Source: Phycisphaerae bacterium
GTDB lineage: Bacteria > Planctomycetota > Phycisphaerae > Sedimentisphaerales > SG8-4
Direction: 5' to 3'
Length of the DNA stretch: 8,161 nt
Assembly: GCA_030613765.1 (NCBI GenBank)
Contig: JAUWLI010000119.1
Coordinates: 1-8,161, forward strand
The number at the start of each line of letters is the position of its first letter. Within the stretch, counting starts at the first letter, position 1. Below are positions 5,293 to 8,161 of this stretch, piece after piece. The notes under the pieces were generated by a model. That model was not told where the DNA came from and ran no database searches. It saw nothing but the letters and a program-made list of their open reading frames with translations. The position numbers and the translations under genes are program-made.

Positions 5293-6273
5293 CTATACAT
5301 GTTGCTTTCTTCTTTTCGTCCGTTTCGCACAAGGTCTGGTGGCTGATTTGGCATGCGTTCTTGCCTGCCCCTGTTGTGGTTCGGGCTCAGGCACAGTCAG
5401 TTTATCCATCAGCCATAGCTCACCGAACATAAGTAAAACAGCAATTGGCATCATGGCCAAACCGGCAAAATCATGGAAGAACTTCTGTGCTACTTCAGCG
5501 CTCGCAAGCAGAAATAGCACCGCCGTCACGCAGAGTCTCAAAATATTGCACATCACCGCGACAGGAATACTTGATAAAAGCAGGACTGCTTTTTGTCGGC
5601 GCGAGCGATTCACCATGTACGCCATGAATGCTGCGACAATAACGAACGCCATCAACATCCGCAGGCCGCTGCAGGCCTCTGCTACCGCCATATCGATACT
5701 TTCATTCAGCACAATAACATTTCCCTCCTGGCTGACCCTGACACCAAACGCCTCTAAAAGAAACACCGAACCCGTTGTTGCTATTTTCTGCAATGGTCCG
5801 CTGATTAAGTTGTGAACGCGCCCGGGAAGAGGAACCATAAGAAAAAGGAGCAATAGTATCCACGAAACACATCGAAATATCTGCCAGCCGGCAACCATAA
5901 GAACCAGACCCGCTGCGGTCAGTATCATAGAGTATCGCTCTGCCGATTCATACATGAACAGCAATCCGTAAAACCGCGCTGCCTGTGCCAGTATGAGCAG
6001 TGCTATACCCCACCAGCACGGCCTCAGCAAGCATCTTCCAAGCGTTTTTCTCTCACGCCAAATAAGGAAAAGTGCAATCAGCGGAACGAGCTGACCCGCA
6101 GAGTAATCATCGTCTCTCTGCCAATCCTTGAAAAGGACCACAATTGTCGGCCAATACGACCACACAGTCACGGCCAGCAGTGCCAATGTCACCGAAACAA
6201 GTCTTATGTTCTGCATTTGATATCTGCCGGAAATCTGCAAATCCTGTCCGCGGCGAATACGATTGTTAACCAC
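5293..6273 (-). CDS. Exosortase (EpsH/Xrt family transpeptidase-like membrane protease)
   Basis: A polytopic inner-membrane enzyme that recognises the C-terminal tag of exported proteins and cuts it. From the GTG at 6273 it has 326 residues and about eight hydrophobic helices. The three family residues are visible: Cys201 in VAEACSGLRML, Arg246 in NILRL, and His267 in FFHDFAGL. The GTG has GGGGGA 7 nt upstream and overlaps the EpsI-like stop by 8 nt, suggesting coupled translation. The ATG at 6216, just before the first helix, is an alternative with a poor ribosome binding site; ATG at 6303 and TTG at 6384 are less likely. The C-terminal tail after the last helix is very basic and contains VPEPEP. 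The three tagged proteins at 1813-4238 are the obvious substrates. The exact exosortase subtype cannot be named from sequence alone. Confidence 0.93.
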   Translation of the reverse strand: MVNNRIRRGQDLQISGRYQMQNIRLVSVTLALLAVTVWSYWPTIVVLFKDWQRDDDYSAGQLVPLIALFLIWRERKTLGRCLLRPCWWGIALLILAQAARFYGLLFMYESAERYSMILTAAGLVLMVAGWQIFRCVSWILLLLFLMVPLPGRVHNLISGPLQKIATTGSVFLLEAFGVRVSQEGNVIVLNESIDMAVAEACSGLRMLMAFVIVAAFMAYMVNRSRRQKAVLLLSSIPVAVMCNILRLCVTAVLFLLASAEVAQKFFHDFAGLAMMPIAVLLMFGELWLMDKLTVPEPEPQQGQARTHAKSATRPCAKRTKRRKQHV

Positions 6274-7027
6274 TCCCAGTTCCCCCAAATATACGGTTAG
6301 CATTAAAGTAACCTTTATCCGAGATAAGTTTCTCTTCGGCGCTCTCGAACAATCTGGATATTGATGGAGCGGATTCGGCAGCAAAGTTACAAATCATTCT
6401 TTCTGCTGAATCGGCAGTTAGATTATATGTGACCGAAGCAATTATCTGTACTTGAGTTACAGAACGAACCGTGCCGGAGCCGCGCCATGCCTTGGATCGT
6501 AATAGTGAAACGTCGCCACAATACTGCCTATCAACAATATAATAGTTCAGAACTACGGTTTTCTTTGTGTTTAAAGTACCGCGGGAAAACTGGAAGACGC
6601 TGCATGGCAGTTTTATCCCATCACTCAAGGGCAGCTCCATGGAACTCTTATCAGTGAGCGTCCAGCCAGCCCCGGTGTAGCAGACCTCCGGGCGGTGGGG
6701 CATCAGGTCACGCGATCTTACACCATACGCGACATATAACGAGATATACTCCGAAGCGTTGTGTCGTGAATATCTACGGTTGATGTGCGCATCGGTATCT
6801 GTGGCACGAACTATGGCTTCGTCCAGCGGTACTTTCTGGCCTGTCCAACCGCCAATTTGCAGGGGTAATCGTTCCAATGCACCAGGAGGCATTGGAATGG
6901 TATTCACGGGAGCCGACAGTCGAGCAGCCAGCACGCGATATGCTGCGCCGTAAGCGAGAATCAAGAAACTTGCCACTGCTGCAGCTATAATAACCTGTTG
7001 TCGATTGGAATTTTCATGTTTCGTCAT
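6266..7027 (-). CDS. EpsI-domain exosortase-associated protein
   Basis: A 253-residue protein with one N-terminal membrane helix (about residues 12-34), so the rest should face the periplasm. The family signature HRPEVCYTGAGW (111-122) is present, preceded by the usual YVAYG strand. EpsI-like domains are found next to exosortases, or fused to them in some types, and are tied to exopolysaccharide production; the biochemical reaction is not known. Here it is a separate gene. The ATG at 7027 follows AAAAGG, and it begins 15 nt after the lyase stop. Its own stop lies inside the start of the exosortase gene. Length and motif order look normal. Confidence 0.9.
   Translation of the reverse strand: MTKHENSNRQQVIIAAAVASFLILAYGAAYRVLAARLSAPVNTIPMPPGALERLPLQIGGWTGQKVPLDEAIVRATDTDAHINRRYSRHNASEYISLYVAYGVRSRDLMPHRPEVCYTGAGWTLTDKSSMELPLSDGIKLPCSVFQFSRGTLNTKKTVVLNYYIVDRQYCGDVSLLRSKAWRGSGTVRSVTQVQIIASVTYNLTADSAERMICNFAAESAPSISRLFESAEEKLISDKGYFNANRIFGGTGSG
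6281..6286 (-). promoter_or_regulatory. Ribosome binding site that decides the exosortase start
   Basis: GGGGGA on the minus strand, inside the last codons of the EpsI-like gene, lies 7 nt before the GTG at 6273. The ATG at 6216 has no comparable site. Confidence 0.5.
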
Positions 7028-7042
7028 TCGTTCAGCCTTTTT

Positions 7043-8161
7043 CTATTTAGCAGCTTGCTTCAATTCACCTATATTGATCCTGCATACCAGGCATATATTA
7101 CCTTCACCAGTGCAGCGGCCAACAAGTGTCGTGCTTGCCTCTTTTTGATGATAGCCTCTGCTAATCCACCCACAAATTGGGTCCTCGCTGCCTTTGAATT
7201 CCTCAACCTTAAGACATGGATCCAATTCGATTTCAATTGTTCGCCGGTCGACATCCTCAATGGTTTCCCAGCCAACATCGACGAGATAACAATTCCTACC
7301 TGTCGGAATAACCACACAATGCTCGGCCAGATGAAAAAACAATTCTATTTTGTGTTTTCCACGAGCAATAATGTTATCATGTACCACAAGCTCCTTGCCG
7401 TCCAGATCAATCATACGTTTATGAGCAACCGGGTCATCCAAATGCATATAGCCATCATGTTTACCGATTACCTTGCCTCCGACATCCGTTGGTTGCCAAC
7501 TCAGACAATCAGCCTTTGCTTTTCTGCCCCAAAGAAAAAGTCCCAGCATCTCAGATTGGTCCCGGCCGTCAATAACGACCGTGTTATGCGCTCGCGTACT
7601 ACGGAAATACTCCCGCCATTTTGGATAGCTGAAGTAATCATATGTCCCCGGGTCAACCAGTACATCCCTGCCGAACGCTCGAAGAGTGAAACTCAAGGCG
7701 TCCGCATGTCCGTGTCCCGCAAGGGCGCCCATCCCCAACGGACCGCAATCAAATACCACGCTGATACGGTCCGGTGAATCATGCTCGCCATGCTGCAACA
7801 GATAATAACCGCTATTCTTAAAAGCCATAGAGGTGCTTGTCTTGTTTTTCTGTTCCGGAATCGCCTTGAAACTTTGGCGCCCCACTTTACCCAGCAACCA
7901 TTCGACCGGCTCGGCATACCCGCCTGCCCACGTCTTGAAATCCGCCCGGTTGAATAATGCAGCTCCCACCGATAACCATTCACGGATATCATGTGGATCT
8001 TGTCCCAGATCCAGGACAAAACCATCATCGCAATCACCAAACAAAGGCAGACCGTCACCTCCCTCACTGAAGACGCCAAGAAATTCGAACATCTTTTCCA
8101 GTCTTGACCAGTAAGATTCTGGCATGTCCTGCCCCGTTGAACGCGCCGTGATACCAGCAAT
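7043..8161 (-). CDS. Heparinase II/III-family polysaccharide lyase-like protein, N-terminus outside window
   Basis: The frame is open from the right edge through 372 codons to TAG at 7043-7045. A Met at 8125 is internal: open codons continue upstream of it, and the family is usually 550-700 residues long, so roughly the N-terminal helical half is missing. The end of the helical domain is seen (YWSRLEKMFEFLG, then LPLFGDCDDG). Then comes the heparinase II/III core: HGHADALSF, DPGTYDYF, and YFRSTRAHNTVVIDGRDQSE, where the His and Tyr residues are the likely catalytic or substrate-binding ones. A C-terminal beta domain follows. Such proteins are frequent in exosortase-linked exopolysaccharide clusters, where they probably trim or modify the polymer by beta-elimination. 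The true substrate cannot be read from the sequence. It is the first visible gene of the operon with the EpsI-like protein and the exosortase. Confidence 0.88.
   Translation of the reverse strand: MAGITARSTGQDMPESYWSRLEKMFEFLGVFSEGGDGLPLFGDCDDGFVLDLGQDPHDIREWLSVGAALFNRADFKTWAGGYAEPVEWLLGKVGRQSFKAIPEQKNKTSTSMAFKNSGYYLLQHGEHDSPDRISVVFDCGPLGMGALAGHGHADALSFTLRAFGRDVLVDPGTYDYFSYPKWREYFRSTRAHNTVVIDGRDQSEMLGLFLWGRKAKADCLSWQPTDVGGKVIGKHDGYMHLDDPVAHKRMIDLDGKELVVHDNIIARGKHKIELFFHLAEHCVVIPTGRNCYLVDVGWETIEDVDRRTIEIELDPCLKVEEFKGSEDPICGWISRGYHQKEASTTLVGRCTGEGNICLVCRINIGELKQAAK

Noticed and set aside
5285..5300. ATG overlapping the exosortase stop as the start of a downstream gene
   Set aside because: It reads only five codons before a stop and is out of frame with the anchor-like stretch.
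6217..6384. Longer exosortase starts at TTG 6384 or ATG 6303
   Set aside because: They would overlap the EpsI-like gene by 38 to 119 nt and add a polar segment unlike family N-termini. The GTG at 6273 with GGGGGA fits better, although ATG 6303 with AAAGG cannot be fully excluded.
6998..7777. 259-codon plus-strand open frame
   Set aside because: It lies wholly opposite the lyase and the start of the EpsI-like gene, both of which carry clear family motifs in their own frames; the translation has no recognisable domain.
1..8161. CRISPR arrays, tRNA or rRNA genes, insertion sequences, attachment sites
   Set aside because: No regularly spaced short repeats, cloverleaf-like sequence, transposase motifs or terminal inverted repeats were seen on either strand.

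Overview
The window is one end of an exosortase / PEP-CTERM-type protein-sorting and exopolysaccharide locus. Every gene I can support lies on the minus strand and is read from right to left. The organism is probably an environmental, Gram-negative-type bacterium. My best guess is Planctomycetota of the Phycisphaerae/Sedimentisphaerales kind, from the exact style of the sorting tag (VPxPGAVLLG...GLKLRKHA), the moderate GC content, and secreted proteins beside an unfused EpsI and exosortase. The phylum is an inference; nothing here is a phylogenetic marker.

Right part (8161 to about 5155): a heparinase II/III-like polysaccharide lyase (its 5' end is outside the window), then an EpsI-domain protein 15 nt downstream, then the exosortase, whose likely GTG start overlaps the EpsI stop. 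These three form a tight operon. After the exosortase TAG stop, the same frame stays open for 45 more codons and encodes a glycine-rich hydrophobic stretch followed by a basic stretch.

Middle (about 5090 to 4400): a good sigma70-type promoter with a long AT-rich palindrome over its upstream edge. It drives a 197-residue protein of unknown function with a signal peptide and a second hydrophobic segment.

Left-middle (4238 to about 1680): three small secreted proteins, each with an N-terminal signal peptide and a nearly identical C-terminal exosortase tag. Two are clear paralogues and sit in a repeated unit of about 0.93 kb. The unit also carries the leader and a structured 3' region containing a strong hairpin. 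The third has an unrelated, DUF4114-like ectodomain but the same tag, conserved in DNA past the stop codon.

Left (1692 to 1): a roughly 450-nt gap with a degenerate fourth repeat boundary, a 54-codon unassigned open frame and a 10-bp inverted repeat. Then comes a membrane-anchored TPR protein that runs out of the window.

Likely logic: the three tagged proteins are exported by Sec, held in the inner membrane by the tag, cut by the exosortase (Cys/Arg/His triad visible) and moved to the surface or matrix. EpsI, the lyase and the TPR protein are typical partners in making or trimming the exopolysaccharide. No RNA genes, CRISPR arrays or insertion sequences were seen.
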